Part shown: positions 40,169-49,601 of the stretch, piece after piece
Layout: each line of letters begins with the position of its first letter
Position numbering within the stretch: the first letter of the stretch is position 1
DNA from: Hyphomonas sp.
GTDB taxonomy: Bacteria; Pseudomonadota; Alphaproteobacteria; Caulobacterales; Hyphomonadaceae
NCBI GenBank assembly: GCA_002700305.1
Contig: PACZ01000008.1
Coordinates: 44,213 to 108,212, forward strand
Reading direction: 5' to 3'
DNA: 64,000 bases
The notes under the pieces: model-generated
The model's input: only the letters and a program-made list of their open reading frames with translations
Told to the model about the DNA's origin: nothing
Databases searched by the model: none
Program-made: the position numbers and the translations under genes

Positions 40169-41608
40169 ATGCCCAGCCCTGTTGAATCCGCCATTCGCGG
40201 CGTCGTCACCAAAGGTGTCGTCGCCATCGCTGACTTCAATCGCGAACGCAAGAAGGCAAAGGGCCCCAACCCCTTCCTGAAAGGGCTGCATACGCCGGTG
40301 ACGGAAGAAGTGACCGACACGGCGCTGGAGGTCACCGGAGAAATCCCGGCGGCGCTGAACGGGCTTTATGTGCGCAACGGGCCGAACCCGCTGGCCGAGG
40401 TGAACGCCGCGACGCATCACTGGTTTATCGGGGATGCGATGATCCATGGCATCCGCCTTCAGGACGGCAAGGCGCTCTGGTATCGTAATCGCTGGGTTCG
40501 CTCCAATGCGGTCAGCGATGCTCTGGGCGAACCGCGTGCGCCCGGTCCGCGCCATCCGCGTACGGATATCGCCAACACGAACATTGTCGGCCATGCCGGA
40601 AAGCTCTGGGCGATTGTCGAGGCAGGGGGGTATCCGGTCGAAATGGCGGACGATCTCGCCACGGTCGCGCATTCCGATTTCGACGGCACGCTCGGCGAAT
40701 CCTATTCCGCACACCCGCACCTCGATCCGGAGACCGGTGAGATGCACGCCATCTGCTATGAGGCCCAGCACCCGGACACGATCTGGCACACGGTCGTGGA
40801 CACAAGCGGCCATGTCCGCCGCAACGAGCCGATTGCCGTGAAGAACGGCCCGATGATCCATGACTGCCAGATCACGCCCTCCTATGTGATCGTGATGGAC
40901 CTGCCGGTGACCTTCTCCATGTCTGCGCTGATCGGCGGGGCGAGCTTCCCCTTCCGCTGGAACCCGAAACACAAGGCGCGCATAGGCCTGTTGCCGCGCG
41001 AGGGCAGGGGAGACGAGATCATCTGGTGCGATGTCGACCCGTGTTACATTTTCCATCCCGCCAACGCCTATGAGACCGAAGACGGCAAGGTCGTCATGGA
41101 TGCCTGCGTCTATGAAACCATGTTCGACACGGACGGCCATGGACCCGACTCGCCAACGGCAAAGTTTGAATCCCTGACCATTGACCCGGCCGCCCGCAAG
41201 GTGACGCGTGAGGTGATCGACCCGGCGCCGCAGGAATTCCCGCGCTATGACGAACGCCTGACGGGCAAGCCCTATCGCTATGCCTATGCCGTGGCGCTGC
41301 CGGAGCAATCCGATGCCGGCTTTGTCGGGGCAACGTGCCTGTACAAGCATGATCTTGGTACGAACAAGCGTGAGGTTCACGATTTCGGCGAGGGGCGCGT
41401 GCCGGCGGAGTTCGTCTTCGTGCCGGCGCATGACGGCGCGGCTGAGGATGAAGGCTGGCTGATCGGCTATGTCAGCAACACAGCCTCAGACACGTCTGAC
41501 TTCGTTATCCTGAATGCCGCAGACTTCACCGCCCCGCCGGTGGCTGAAGTCCATATTCCTTATCGCATTCCGCCGGGCTTCCACGGCAATTTCGTTCCGC
41601 GTGGGTGA
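40169..41608 (+). CDS. carotenoid oxygenase (lignostilbene/apocarotenoid dioxygenase-like)
   Basis: A 479-residue non-haem iron oxygenase of the carotenoid cleavage family, which splits C=C bonds in carotenoids, apocarotenoids or stilbenes. The four iron-binding His are visible in SAHPHLD, MIHDCQIT, YIFHPANAYE and the C-terminal GFHGNFVP. NGLYVRNGPNP is the N-terminal signature. ATG 40169 is preceded by CGGAG. Divergent from a TetR repressor with palindromes in between. The substrate cannot be told; lignostilbene-type activity is common in such marine alphaproteobacteria (inference). Confidence 0.93.
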   Translation: MPSPVESAIRGVVTKGVVAIADFNRERKKAKGPNPFLKGLHTPVTEEVTDTALEVTGEIPAALNGLYVRNGPNPLAEVNAATHHWFIGDAMIHGIRLQDGKALWYRNRWVRSNAVSDALGEPRAPGPRHPRTDIANTNIVGHAGKLWAIVEAGGYPVEMADDLATVAHSDFDGTLGESYSAHPHLDPETGEMHAICYEAQHPDTIWHTVVDTSGHVRRNEPIAVKNGPMIHDCQITPSYVIVMDLPVTFSMSALIGGASFPFRWNPKHKARIGLLPREGRGDEIIWCDVDPCYIFHPANAYETEDGKVVMDACVYETMFDTDGHGPDSPTAKFESLTIDPAARKVTREVIDPAPQEFPRYDERLTGKPYRYAYAVALPEQSDAGFVGATCLYKHDLGTNKREVHDFGEGRVPAEFVFVPAHDGAAEDEGWLIGYVSNTASDTSDFVILNAADFTAPPVAEVHIPYRIPPGFHGNFVPRG

Positions 41609-41625
41609 GGGGACGCCCGCCCAGG

Positions 41626-42300
41626 TCAGCCAATGCTCATGGCGAGCAGACGGCTGATCTGGGCACGGGGCAGGCCGCTGTCGTCATGATAGGCGTTGAT
41701 CGCGTCCTGGAGTGCAGCAAGGTCGCGCTTTGATTTTGCTTCCGGCTTGTCCAGCACGCCTTCGCGCATCAGTGCCGCGCAAACGTGGGAGGAGGCGATC
41801 CAGGCATCCCAGCCGCTAAAGCGCAGGAAATAGGCGCCGGTCGCCCCGCCGAGGCGTGAGCCGCGCTTGTTCAGCGCCGCCATCAGGCCGAGCTGGTCAT
41901 CAGCGGGCCAGCTGGCAAGAAAGTGCCCGAAGCCGCCTTCCTTCGCTTCCACGTCTGCGACGAATTTCGCGTTTTCCAGCGTGGCCCTGATTTTCTGGCC
42001 ATTGCGGACGATGCGTTCGTCAGAGACCAGACGGTCCAGCATCTCGTCACCGAAGAAGGCAAGCCGTCCGGGATCGAAGCCTTCAAAGGCCGCTTCGAAC
42101 CCGTCCCACTTCGCGTCGATGACTTTCCAGTTGAACCCGGCATTGAACACGCAGCGTGTCATGACGGACAGCAAACGGTCGGCGGACACGTTCGACAGGT
42201 CCGCCACCGCATGCGTGTTCTGCGACATCTCCAGCGCGTTCCCCCGCCCGCCATGATGGCCGGCGGCCATCTTCAGGATCGGGGCGAACTTACGCGCCAT
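41626..42300 (-). CDS. DNA-3-methyladenine glycosylase I-like protein
   Basis: A 224-residue HhH-fold protein similar to Tag, which excises 3-methyladenine from alkylated DNA. FNAGFNWKVIDAKWDGFEAAFEGFDPGRL and ERIVRNGQKIRATLENAKFV match the Tag core. The Cys/His zinc snap of E. coli Tag is not evident, and the C-terminal part is diverged, so activity is unproven. Downstream gene of Fe-ADH on the minus strand, 12 bases apart. Confidence 0.78.
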   Translation of the reverse strand: MARKFAPILKMAAGHHGGRGNALEMSQNTHAVADLSNVSADRLLSVMTRCVFNAGFNWKVIDAKWDGFEAAFEGFDPGRLAFFGDEMLDRLVSDERIVRNGQKIRATLENAKFVADVEAKEGGFGHFLASWPADDQLGLMAALNKRGSRLGGATGAYFLRFSGWDAWIASSHVCAALMREGVLDKPEAKSKRDLAALQDAINAYHDDSGLPRAQISRLLAMSIG

Positions 42301-42312
42301 GAGATGGGCTCC

Positions 42313-43446
42313 TTATCCGAGCGCGGTCTCGTAGACCTTCGCATAATCGTCTGCACTCATAGGCTTCGGATTTCCGAAGTGTGCAAGGTCTTTGAGGGCG
42401 TACTCGACGATGCCTTCGGCGTCTTCCATACCGAGGCCCATTTCCTTCAGCGTGGGCGGAATGCCGAGATCTTCGTTCAGCTTCGCAATCGCATCGGCGA
42501 GGTCGGCGCCTTCATTCAGGCCCATGACCTGGCGCAGCCGCGCATATTTTGCGTCTGCGGCCCCTTCATGGAAGCGCAGAATGTGCGGCAGGAAAACCGC
42601 GTTCAGCGTGCCATGGTGCAGCTTCTTGTCCTTCAGGCGCCCGGCCGCATGAGACAGTGCGTGAACCCCGCCAAGTCCCTTCACGAAGGCAAGCGCGCCT
42701 TCATAGCTGGCCATCATCATGTGCCAGCGGGCATCCGGATCGGAGCCGTCCTGAACGGCTTTCTTCAGCCAGCCTTCGCCAAACGCACGATAGGCGCCAT
42801 CATAGCCGATGCCTTCCGCAGGCGGATTGACGGCCGGGGCCAGTACGGCCTCGATGCAGTGTGTGAGTGCGTCCATGCCGGTCGCGGCGGTCAGACCCGC
42901 GGGCAGGCCGAGCGTCAGGTCCGGGTCGCAGATTGCGGTGGCCGGGATCAGGTTCGGGGACACGATGGTTTCCTTGCGCCCGTTCTCCAGGATCACCACG
43001 GTGCCGACAGAGACTTCAGAGCCCGTGCCGGCGGTCGTCGGAATGGCGATCAGCGGCGGGATCTTCTTGATCTTCTTCGCGCCGCCGGTGATGGCGGCAT
43101 AAGTTTCCAGCGGATCGGGGTGGCTGACCAGCAGGCCGATGGCTTTTGCGTGGTCCATCGATGATCCGCCGCCGACCGCGATCAGGCCGTCGGCGCCGCT
43201 GGCCTTGTAGGCTTCGGCCGCTTGCTTGGCCTGGGATTCCAGTGGGTTAGGGACGGTATCAGCGAACACGCCCGCCGGGGCCATGCCGAGCGCGTCTTCC
43301 ACTTTCGCCAGCAGGCCAGCGGCCTTGATGCCCGGGTCGGTGACGATGAAGGGGCGGGTAATGCCCAGATTCTTCGCGACATTCGGCAGCTGTTTCAGCG
43401 CGCCGGAATCAAAAATACAGGTTGTCAGGAAGGTCATAACGGGCAT
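42313..43446 (-). CDS. iron-containing alcohol dehydrogenase
   Basis: A 377-residue group III alcohol dehydrogenase. GGGSSMDHAKAIG binds NAD(P), and the iron ligands lie in AICDPDLTLGLP, TGMDALTHCIEAV and GVHALSHAAGR-x-KDKKLHHGTLNA. The enzyme interconverts an alcohol and aldehyde or ketone; substrate unknown (butanol-, maleylacetate- and lactaldehyde-type enzymes share the fold). ATG 43446 has GAGGAGCT upstream. Confidence 0.9.
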   Translation of the reverse strand: MPVMTFLTTCIFDSGALKQLPNVAKNLGITRPFIVTDPGIKAAGLLAKVEDALGMAPAGVFADTVPNPLESQAKQAAEAYKASGADGLIAVGGGSSMDHAKAIGLLVSHPDPLETYAAITGGAKKIKKIPPLIAIPTTAGTGSEVSVGTVVILENGRKETIVSPNLIPATAICDPDLTLGLPAGLTAATGMDALTHCIEAVLAPAVNPPAEGIGYDGAYRAFGEGWLKKAVQDGSDPDARWHMMMASYEGALAFVKGLGGVHALSHAAGRLKDKKLHHGTLNAVFLPHILRFHEGAADAKYARLRQVMGLNEGADLADAIAKLNEDLGIPPTLKEMGLGMEDAEGIVEYALKDLAHFGNPKPMSADDYAKVYETALG

Positions 43447-43753
43447 CTGTGCAGCTCCTCAAATACAGCGCTGGCACTTTTGCGGGGGCAGGGGGGGCGA
43501 CGCAAGCCCTCCGCCACGTTATGCGGCGTTCCGCCCTCGGGCGGCAGACATGGTTTGCGTGTGTTAAGACATCCCATCTCGGGTTGCGTTCTGTGAATTT
43601 GCGCCTTGTCCGGACTCCTCACAATTCGGGGAAATACCTAATTGCGCGGCCGTGTCGCGCGGCACCTCGGCGCGCGTCAAACTGGCCAATTATATTCGAA
43701 AAAACAGGGGTCTATCTCCCGCTCATTGGTATTCTTTTCATGGAGGGAAAGAC
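43447..43753. other. Fe-ADH/ompW divergent promoter region
   Basis: 307 bases without a convincing gene. It holds the promoters of Fe-ADH (minus) and ompW (plus). TATATT at 43691-43696 is the best -10-like element for ompW but no matching -35 is evident. Frames across it lack ribosome-binding sites. No FNR palindrome was seen, though OmpW genes are often FNR-controlled in alphaproteobacteria. Confidence 0.4.
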
Positions 43754-44425
43754 ATGAAACGCCTCTTCTGTGCCGCGCTCCTGGCGAGCGCAACCTGGAC
43801 AACCATTGCGGGGGTTGCCGCTGCTGATGATAATCCGTGGATGGTCCGCGGCCGGGTCATCGGTGTGCTTCCGAGCGAGTCGGCTGACCTGTCGGTTGCC
43901 GGCGCCCGTCTCGGCGGCGACGTCGACATCAGTGACGAATATGTCCCTGAACTCGACATCACCTACTTCTTCAACAAGAACATCGCTGCCGAGCTGATCT
44001 TGGCCACCGCGCAGCATGATGTGACTGCCACGAACGTGGCGGCTGTTGGCGGAGCTGACGTGAAACTCGGCGACGTGTGGGTTCTGCCCCCGACCGTGAC
44101 GCTGCAGTATCACTTTACCGATATGGGCCAGTTCAAGCCGTATGTCGGCGCCGGCATCAACGCCACGCTCTTCTACAATGAAGACGAAGGCTCGACCGCC
44201 GACAATATCGACTACGATCCGAGCTTCGGCCCGGCCCTTCAGATCGGCTTCGACTATGACCTTGACGGCCAGCCGGGCGGCTGGGCCTTCAACGCCGACG
44301 TCAAGAAGATCTGGATCAACAGCGACGTCACCGTCGACTTCACCACCGCCCTCGGCGCCAAGGTGAAAGCCGATGTGGACATCAACCCGACCGTTGTCGG
44401 TCTCGGCTTCGGCTACAAGTTCTAG
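43754..44425 (+). CDS. ompW: OmpW family outer-membrane protein
   Basis: A 223-residue outer-membrane beta-barrel with a Sec signal peptide (about 1-24, ending AGVAAAD). Alternating hydrophobic strands end in the terminal Phe of GLGFGYKF, the C-terminal signature for BAM assembly. QYHFTDMGQFKPYVGAGINATLFY is characteristic of OmpW, an eight-stranded barrel with a hydrophobic channel for small nonpolar compounds. GGAGGG six bases upstream fixes ATG 43754. Followed by a strong terminator. Confidence 0.92.
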   Translation: MKRLFCAALLASATWTTIAGVAAADDNPWMVRGRVIGVLPSESADLSVAGARLGGDVDISDEYVPELDITYFFNKNIAAELILATAQHDVTATNVAAVGGADVKLGDVWVLPPTVTLQYHFTDMGQFKPYVGAGINATLFYNEDEGSTADNIDYDPSFGPALQIGFDYDLDGQPGGWAFNADVKKIWINSDVTVDFTTALGAKVKADVDINPTVVGLGFGYKF

Positions 44426-44479
44426 TCTCTCCCTGAGCTTCCGTTTATATCCCTTTTCTTGCGGAAGACTTGGTAACTT

Positions 44480-44511
44480 GGCCGCGTCCCTCCCCGGACG
44501 CGGCCATTTTT
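44480..44511 (+). terminator. intrinsic terminator of ompW
   Basis: GGCCGCGTCC (44480-44489) and GGACGCGGCC (44496-44505) form a perfect 10-bp stem with a 6-base loop, followed by ATTTTT. It stands 55 bases after the ompW stop. Confidence 0.95.
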
Positions 44512-44551
44512 ATGCGCCTGATTGTTGCGCGCGCGTCCGCGGCCGCTACAG

Positions 44552-46396
44552 ATGAAGGCCATGAGCATTCTCTCCGTGAAAGACCTGCGGGTCACGTTCG
44601 ACACACCCGATGGCGCCGTAAACGCCGTCAAGGGCATCAATTTCGATCTGGCCGCCGGCGAATGCCTCGGCATTGTCGGGGAAAGCGGCTCCGGCAAGAG
44701 CCAGTCCGCCCTCGCGACCATGGGCCTCCTGGCCGGAAACGGTTCGGCGACCGGCGAGATCCTGTTCGACGGCATCGACATGCTGACCGCCCCGGTCCAG
44801 ACGCTGCGCCAGATCCGCGGCGCGCGCGTGTCCATGATCTTCCAGGATCCGCTGACCAGCCTGACCCCGCACATGACCGTCGGCGCCCAGATGCGCGAAG
44901 TGCTGGCCCTTCATACCGGCGAGAAGGGGGAAGTCGCCGACAAGCATTGCGTTGAATGGCTGGAGAATGTGCGCATTCCCGAAGCCGTGCGCCGCATGAA
45001 CCAGTTCCCGCACGAACTCTCAGGCGGCATGCGCCAGCGCGTGATGATCGCGATCGCCATGCTGTGCAATCCGGAAATCCTGATTGCCGACGAACCCACC
45101 ACGGCGCTCGACGTGACAGTGCAGGCCCAGGTCCTCGAACTGATGGACGAGCTGAAGCGCGAAACCGGCACCGGCATCGCCCTCATTACGCACAATATGG
45201 GCGTTGTCGCCCGCATGTGCGACCGCGTGATCGTCATGCGCCATGGTGAGATCGTGGAAGAGGGCGGGGCGGACGACATCTTCTATGCGCCGAAAGCCGA
45301 CTATACGAAAATGCTGCTCAATGCCGTGCCGCGCATTGACGAACCGGACCGGCCAGGCCGGCCCGTCCTGTCGGAGGCGCCGCCTGCGGCAACCCCTCCG
45401 GTGCTGACGGTGGACGAGATGAAGGTTCATTTCCCGATCCAGGTGAAGGGTGGCCTGTTCGGCAAGCGCAAGCCGCTGAAAGCCGTCGACGGGGTATCCT
45501 TTGACCTCCGCCCCGGCGAGACGCTGGGCGTCGTCGGCGAATCCGGCTGCGGCAAGTCGACCCTCGCGCGCGGCGTGCTGAAGCTCATTCCGCCAACGGA
45601 TGGAACGGTCGCCTGGCTCGGCAAGGATATTGCCAAGGCCAGCCGCAAGGAAATGGATGGCCTGCGGGATGACCTGCAGATCGTCTTCCAGGATCCGCTG
45701 GCAAGTCTCGATCCGCGCATGTCGATCGGTGCCTCGATTGCCGAGCCGCTGCAGGTTCACCAGCCGCAACTCTCCCGGGCAGAGCGCGAAGCGAAAGTGC
45801 GGGAAATCCTGCCGCGCGTCGGCCTCGATCCGGCCCTGATCAACCGCTACCCGCATGAACTCTCCGGCGGCCAGAACCAGCGCGTCGGCATTGCCCGCGC
45901 GATGATCCTGAAGCCGAAACTTGTGATCTGCGACGAGGCGGTCTCCGCCCTCGACGTGTCGGTGCAGGCGCAGGTCGTGGACCTGCTGATCGAGCTTCAG
46001 AAAGAGTTCGGCCTCGCCATGATCTTCATCAGCCACGACCTCGCCGTCGTACGCCAGATCAGCCACCGCGTCATGGTGCTATATCTTGGCCGTGTGGTGG
46101 AGCTGGCCGGGCGCAACGCGATTTATACAGATGCGCGCCACCCCTACACCAAGGCTCTCATCGCCGCCGTGCCGAATGCAGACCCGAAAAGCGAAAAGTC
46201 GCGAGAGCGCCTGAAGCTCTCCGGCGACCTGCCGAGTCCGCTCGACAGCCGCGCGGCCCTACGCTTCATGAAGTCGAAGCTGGTCGATGATGTGGATGCG
46301 GAGCAATACCGCCCGAAACTCGTCGAAGTCTCCCCCGGCCACCTCGTGGCAGAACATGACGCCATGCTCGGCACGGAAGGGTTGGTTGCGGGCTGA
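44552..46396 (+). CDS. fused dual ATP-binding protein of an oligopeptide-type ABC transporter
   Basis: A 614-residue fusion of two OppD/OppF-like ATPases (YejF-type). First half: Walker A GESGSGKS (about 43-50), signature LSGGMRQRV, Walker [12 protein letters not shown]. Second half: Walker [10 protein letters not shown], signature LSGGQNQRV, Walker [10 protein letters not shown]. Each half ends in an oligopeptide-transporter C-terminal region ([11 protein letters not shown] and [11 protein letters not shown]). It would power peptide, nickel or microcin-type import, but no permease or binding protein gene is next to it. Start ATG 44552 or 44561; no clear ribosome-binding site. Confidence 0.92.
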   Translation: MKAMSILSVKDLRVTFDTPDGAVNAVKGINFDLAAGECLGIVGESGSGKSQSALATMGLLAGNGSATGEILFDGIDMLTAPVQTLRQIRGARVSMIFQDPLTSLTPHMTVGAQMREVLALHTGEKGEVADKHCVEWLENVRIPEAVRRMNQFPHELSGGMRQRVMIAIAMLCNPEILIADEPTTALDVTVQAQVLELMDELKRETGTGIALITHNMGVVARMCDRVIVMRHGEIVEEGGADDIFYAPKADYTKMLLNAVPRIDEPDRPGRPVLSEAPPAATPPVLTVDEMKVHFPIQVKGGLFGKRKPLKAVDGVSFDLRPGETLGVVGESGCGKSTLARGVLKLIPPTDGTVAWLGKDIAKASRKEMDGLRDDLQIVFQDPLASLDPRMSIGASIAEPLQVHQPQLSRAEREAKVREILPRVGLDPALINRYPHELSGGQNQRVGIARAMILKPKLVICDEAVSALDVSVQAQVVDLLIELQKEFGLAMIFISHDLAVVRQISHRVMVLYLGRVVELAGRNAIYTDARHPYTKALIAAVPNADPKSEKSRERLKLSGDLPSPLDSRAALRFMKSKLVDDVDAEQYRPKLVEVSPGHLVAEHDAMLGTEGLVAG

Positions 46397-46400
46397 GGCC

Positions 46401-46880
46401 TCAGCCTTCCGTGTCCTCCACCACCGGATAACACTGCCCTTCATACACAGGCAGACGCATGTCCATGACGGAGCGGTTGGCGTAGGCGATGCAGGCCTGT
46501 CCGAAGCTGCGGATCACGTCCGTGGCCTTGTCCTCGGCCCAGGCATGGGCGCAGGCGGCCTGGTCTGCTGCTGCGCCATCAGCTGAGACGCCGGGTTGCT
46601 GCTGCGCCGTAATGAAGTCCGACACGCAGCGGCCATAGACTTTCACGCCCAGCAGGAAGCCGTCGCGCAGCGAGCGGGCATCTTCCATCTCCCCGGCAGA
46701 CTGGAACTCCACGCCCGAAAAGTCCGGCACGGCCAGCGTGCCGCAGGTTTTCGCGACAAGGCCGCGGCCCATTTCGCTGATCTCCGGCGCGCAGGTGCGA
46801 TAGTCGCCGGCGGCCTGCACCGGCTCTGCCATGGCGGGCAGGGCGGTCAGCAAGCTGGCAATGAGGATCGCAAGACGCAT
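46401..46880 (-). CDS. secreted Cys-rich hypothetical protein
   Basis: A 159-residue protein with a Sec signal peptide (LAILIASLLTALPAMAE) and six Cys (RTCAP, KTCGT, GRCVS, AACAH, QACIA, GQCYP) in the mature part, probably paired in periplasmic disulfides. Mostly helical. Four bases from the convergent ABC gene stop. No family recognised. Confidence 0.72.
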   Translation of the reverse strand: MRLAILIASLLTALPAMAEPVQAAGDYRTCAPEISEMGRGLVAKTCGTLAVPDFSGVEFQSAGEMEDARSLRDGFLLGVKVYGRCVSDFITAQQQPGVSADGAAADQAACAHAWAEDKATDVIRSFGQACIAYANRSVMDMRLPVYEGQCYPVVEDTEG

Positions 46881-47013
46881 CGGGTCACTCCACGCAATCC
46901 CTGTTTTATAAACATATTCGCGCGCCGGGGCACGATCTCTTGCGCATTCGGGCGCAACCTTGGCTTAAGACCCCCGTGCGAAAGTGGCGTATTCTTCGCG
47001 AAGGAATGCGTCC

Positions 47014-47889
47014 TTGCCACAGCTGATTGGCCTCATCCTTGTTGTTGCACTCGTCTTTGGCGGCCTCGTCTTTACGGGCGGCCACATGGCGATGGAAGCG
47101 CTGCCGCTGGAGCTTGCGCTGATCGGCGGGGCCGCCGTGGGGACGCTGGTCATCGGCAATTCGCCTGCCGTCGCCAAAGAGGCCGGGGCAGGGGTGCTGA
47201 AGGCCTTCACCGGCGCAAAATGGCGGCAGGAGGATTACCAGTCCCTGCTCGTCCTGCTCGGCACGCTGATGCGCAAGGCCCGCCGGGGCGGCTTTGTCTC
47301 CATCGAGGCCGACATCGAAAGCCCCATGGAATCAGAAACCTTCGCCGCCGCGCCCGCCATCCGCGACGATACCGCCACGCAGTCCCTGATCTGCGACGCT
47401 TTCCGCCTGATGGCGCTGGACCTGTCGGATCCGGCCCGCGCCGAGGCGCATATGGACCAGTCGATCCACCAGAACCTGAACCACCGCATGAAGGCCGTTG
47501 CCGCGCTGCACACCGTGGCCGACGCGCTGCCCGCGCTCGGCATTGTGGCAGCGGTTCTGGGCATCATCCGCACCATGGGTTCGATCGACCAGTCGCCCGC
47601 CGTGCTGGGCGCCATGATCGGCACGGCGCTGCTCGGCACGTTCCTCGGCGTGTTCCTGGCCTATGGCGTGGTCGGGCCATTGGCCGCGCGGTTCGGACAG
47701 GTCGTGGAGGACGAAGCCGTCATGCTGGAAACCGCCCGCACCACGCTCGCCGCCTTCGGCAGCGGCATCCAGCCCGGCATCTGCGTCGAACTCGGCCGCG
47801 CCGCCATCCCGGCAGACCTCCGCCCGGATGCTGGGGCCGTGGAGCGTGCATCGACGGCAGCACGTTTTGCAGGCCGCCGCGCGGCCTAA
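47014..47889 (+). CDS. motA: flagellar motor stator protein MotA
   Basis: A 291-residue MotA: helices 1-2 near residues 2-50 (LIGLILVVALVFGGLVFTGG), a cytoplasmic domain (55-160) with RKARRGGF, then helices 3-4 (AALHTVADALPALGIVAAVLGIIRTMGSID and IGTALLGTFLGVFLAYGVVGPLA) with the conserved Pro residues. It forms the proton channel with MotB that drives the flagellum. TTG 47014 is chosen because AAGGA stands eight bases upstream and the N-terminus then begins directly with helix 1; GTG 46984 is an alternative. motB is not adjacent, as in Caulobacter. Confidence 0.92.
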   Translation: MPQLIGLILVVALVFGGLVFTGGHMAMEALPLELALIGGAAVGTLVIGNSPAVAKEAGAGVLKAFTGAKWRQEDYQSLLVLLGTLMRKARRGGFVSIEADIESPMESETFAAAPAIRDDTATQSLICDAFRLMALDLSDPARAEAHMDQSIHQNLNHRMKAVAALHTVADALPALGIVAAVLGIIRTMGSIDQSPAVLGAMIGTALLGTFLGVFLAYGVVGPLAARFGQVVEDEAVMLETARTTLAAFGSGIQPGICVELGRAAIPADLRPDAGAVERASTAARFAGRRAA

Positions 47890-48542
47890 CTGCCGTGGCT
47901 ATAATTCGTTGTTTCTGAAGAGCATAATTGCAGAGTTGGGAGCGCGACGTTCGGACGTTCGGAGTGCATTTTGTTGTCGATGCAAAAAGCGAGTAAGCAA
48001 ACTTTCTAGAATGGGAAGCCCGCCGCGATGCCTCACCATCTGCCGCTTGGAGGTGAACAGTGATCGAAAGTCCATACCAGCATTTCGCGAAGGAGCTGGC
48101 GACTCTTTCTGACCTTGCTGAGAGCGGTGCCGAACGAACCGGGGAAGCATTCTGCAGTCTGATAACCAAGGCGGAAGACTCGGACTTAATGGTAGACGAG
48201 AAGGCTTTGCTGAAAGCTTTTATCATCTCAATTGTAGGGGCGTTCGGCCTGTTGGATGGTATGAAAAAATACGAAACCGATATCGACTTTTCGAACATAT
48301 CTGAGGAGTTCAAAAAGCATATCCAGATCGGCAGCTTGTCGACTTCGTTGTACAAGCTCCGTGATAGAAGGCCCGTCGTATTAGACTTCTCTCAATAGGT
48401 GAGGGGCGTGCCTGCGGGATGATTAGCCTCGCCGATGGCCAAGTTACTTCCAGGCTCTTTTGCTGAAAACTGCGAAGGCTCGGACATCGGCCTGAGCCTC
48501 ATAGATTGACCCACTCGGCGACGCACCTAAACACTCCCCGGA
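47890..48542. other. AT-richer islet between motA and an EEP gene
   Basis: About 650 bases with visibly lower GC and more A/T-ending codons than both neighbours. It holds one 112-residue ORF and two spacers. CGTTCGGA is repeated in tandem near 47948. No transposase, tRNA end or direct-repeat border was found, so it may be a remnant of transferred DNA whose ends are lost. Confidence 0.5.
48060..48398 (+). CDS. hypothetical protein of AT-richer codon use
   Basis: A 112-residue ORF with GTG start and GGAGG upstream at about ten bases. Mostly helical; a hydrophobic segment near residues 51-68 (LLKAFIISIVGAFGLLDGM) may be a membrane or buried helix. Codons such as TTA, AGA, AAA and ATA occur here although rare in the neighbours. 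No family recognised. It could be a cargo gene of an old insertion. Confidence 0.6.
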   Translation: MIESPYQHFAKELATLSDLAESGAERTGEAFCSLITKAEDSDLMVDEKALLKAFIISIVGAFGLLDGMKKYETDIDFSNISEEFKKHIQIGSLSTSLYKLRDRRPVVLDFSQ

Positions 48543-49553
48543 ATGCCTGAACTCCGCCTCGCCACGTTCAATTGCGAAAACCTGATGATGCGCTGCGACT
48601 TTGCCCGGGCGGGCATCAAGCGGGCGCGTGAGCGGCTGACGGAAGTCGACGATGCCGCGGTCGCCGCGCAGGTGGATTCGGTGTTCAACGTCCTCTCCGA
48701 GGATGACCGGACGCTCACCGCCGAGGCGCTGGGCGCCACGCAGGCCGAAGTCTGCGCCCTGCAGGAGGTGGAGAACCTCGTCACGCTGACCGCCTTCGAC
48801 ACGCGCTACCTCGCGCGCTGGTCCGGCGGGGCGTTCGAGGAGCGTGTCCTGCTGGAGGGGAATGACACCCGCGGCATCGATGTCGGCCTTCTGTCGCGAC
48901 TGCCGGTGATCCACTACCGCAGCCATGCGCGGGAGACCTATGGCCGTCTTGGGCTGAAACCGCCAAATGGACTGAGCGTCAATGATTATGCGTTCCGGCG
49001 GGACTGCCTCGAAGCGGACATCCTGAAGGACGGGCGCGTGCTGACGCTGTTCATCTGTCACTTCAAGTCGATGTTCGGCGGGCGCCGCAAGACCCGCGCC
49101 ATCCGGCAGGCTGAGGCGCAGGCCGTCCGCCTCATCATCGAGCGGCGCTTTCCGGACCCGGCGGCGGCGGAATGGGTGATCCTCGGCGATTTCAACGACT
49201 ATTTCGAGCGAGACGGGCACCCCCTGCACGATCATGGGTTGGGGCCTCTCATCGAGGACGGATTCGCCGTCGATCTCGCCACGCACGCCATCGCCGACCC
49301 CTATGACCGCTGGACCCACCACTATAATGGCGACGACACTTATGGCGCGCTGGACCATATCTTCCTCTCTCCGGCCCTTGCGCTGCGCAATCCGAGACCA
49401 CACGTACGCATCGTTCGCGGTGGAACCCCGTTCCGCGCGCGGCGTTATGAGGGGGCACGTTTTCCTGGCGTAGGCTGGAGCGAGCCAAAGGCTTCGGACC
49501 ATTGTCCGCTGGCCGCGACACTGCAGTTTGAAGGAAGACCGCTGGCGCCGTAA
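48543..49553 (+). CDS. endonuclease/exonuclease/phosphatase family protein
   Basis: A 336-residue EEP-fold hydrolase. LATFNCENL, ALQEVEN (catalytic Glu), ICHFKSMFGG (His), ILGDFND (Asp-Phe-Asn) and the C-terminal SDHCPL (Asp-His pair) are the metal-binding and catalytic motifs. No signal peptide. It could be a nuclease or a phosphodiesterase; the DNase I-like set does not decide. ATG 48543 is preceded by a short G-rich patch only. Confidence 0.88.
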   Translation: MPELRLATFNCENLMMRCDFARAGIKRARERLTEVDDAAVAAQVDSVFNVLSEDDRTLTAEALGATQAEVCALQEVENLVTLTAFDTRYLARWSGGAFEERVLLEGNDTRGIDVGLLSRLPVIHYRSHARETYGRLGLKPPNGLSVNDYAFRRDCLEADILKDGRVLTLFICHFKSMFGGRRKTRAIRQAEAQAVRLIIERRFPDPAAAEWVILGDFNDYFERDGHPLHDHGLGPLIEDGFAVDLATHAIADPYDRWTHHYNGDDTYGALDHIFLSPALALRNPRPHVRIVRGGTPFRARRYEGARFPGVGWSEPKASDHCPLAATLQFEGRPLAP

Positions 49554-49601
49554 GATCCGTTCCAGCACCCCATTATTCCGCATATTTGGAGACCCGCAGC
49601 C

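Noticed and set aside
43472..43483. TGGCAC followed by TTTTGC as a sigma-54 promoter for Fe-ADH or ompW
   Set aside because: The -24 to -12 spacing is too short (the GG and GC elements are not 10 bases apart).
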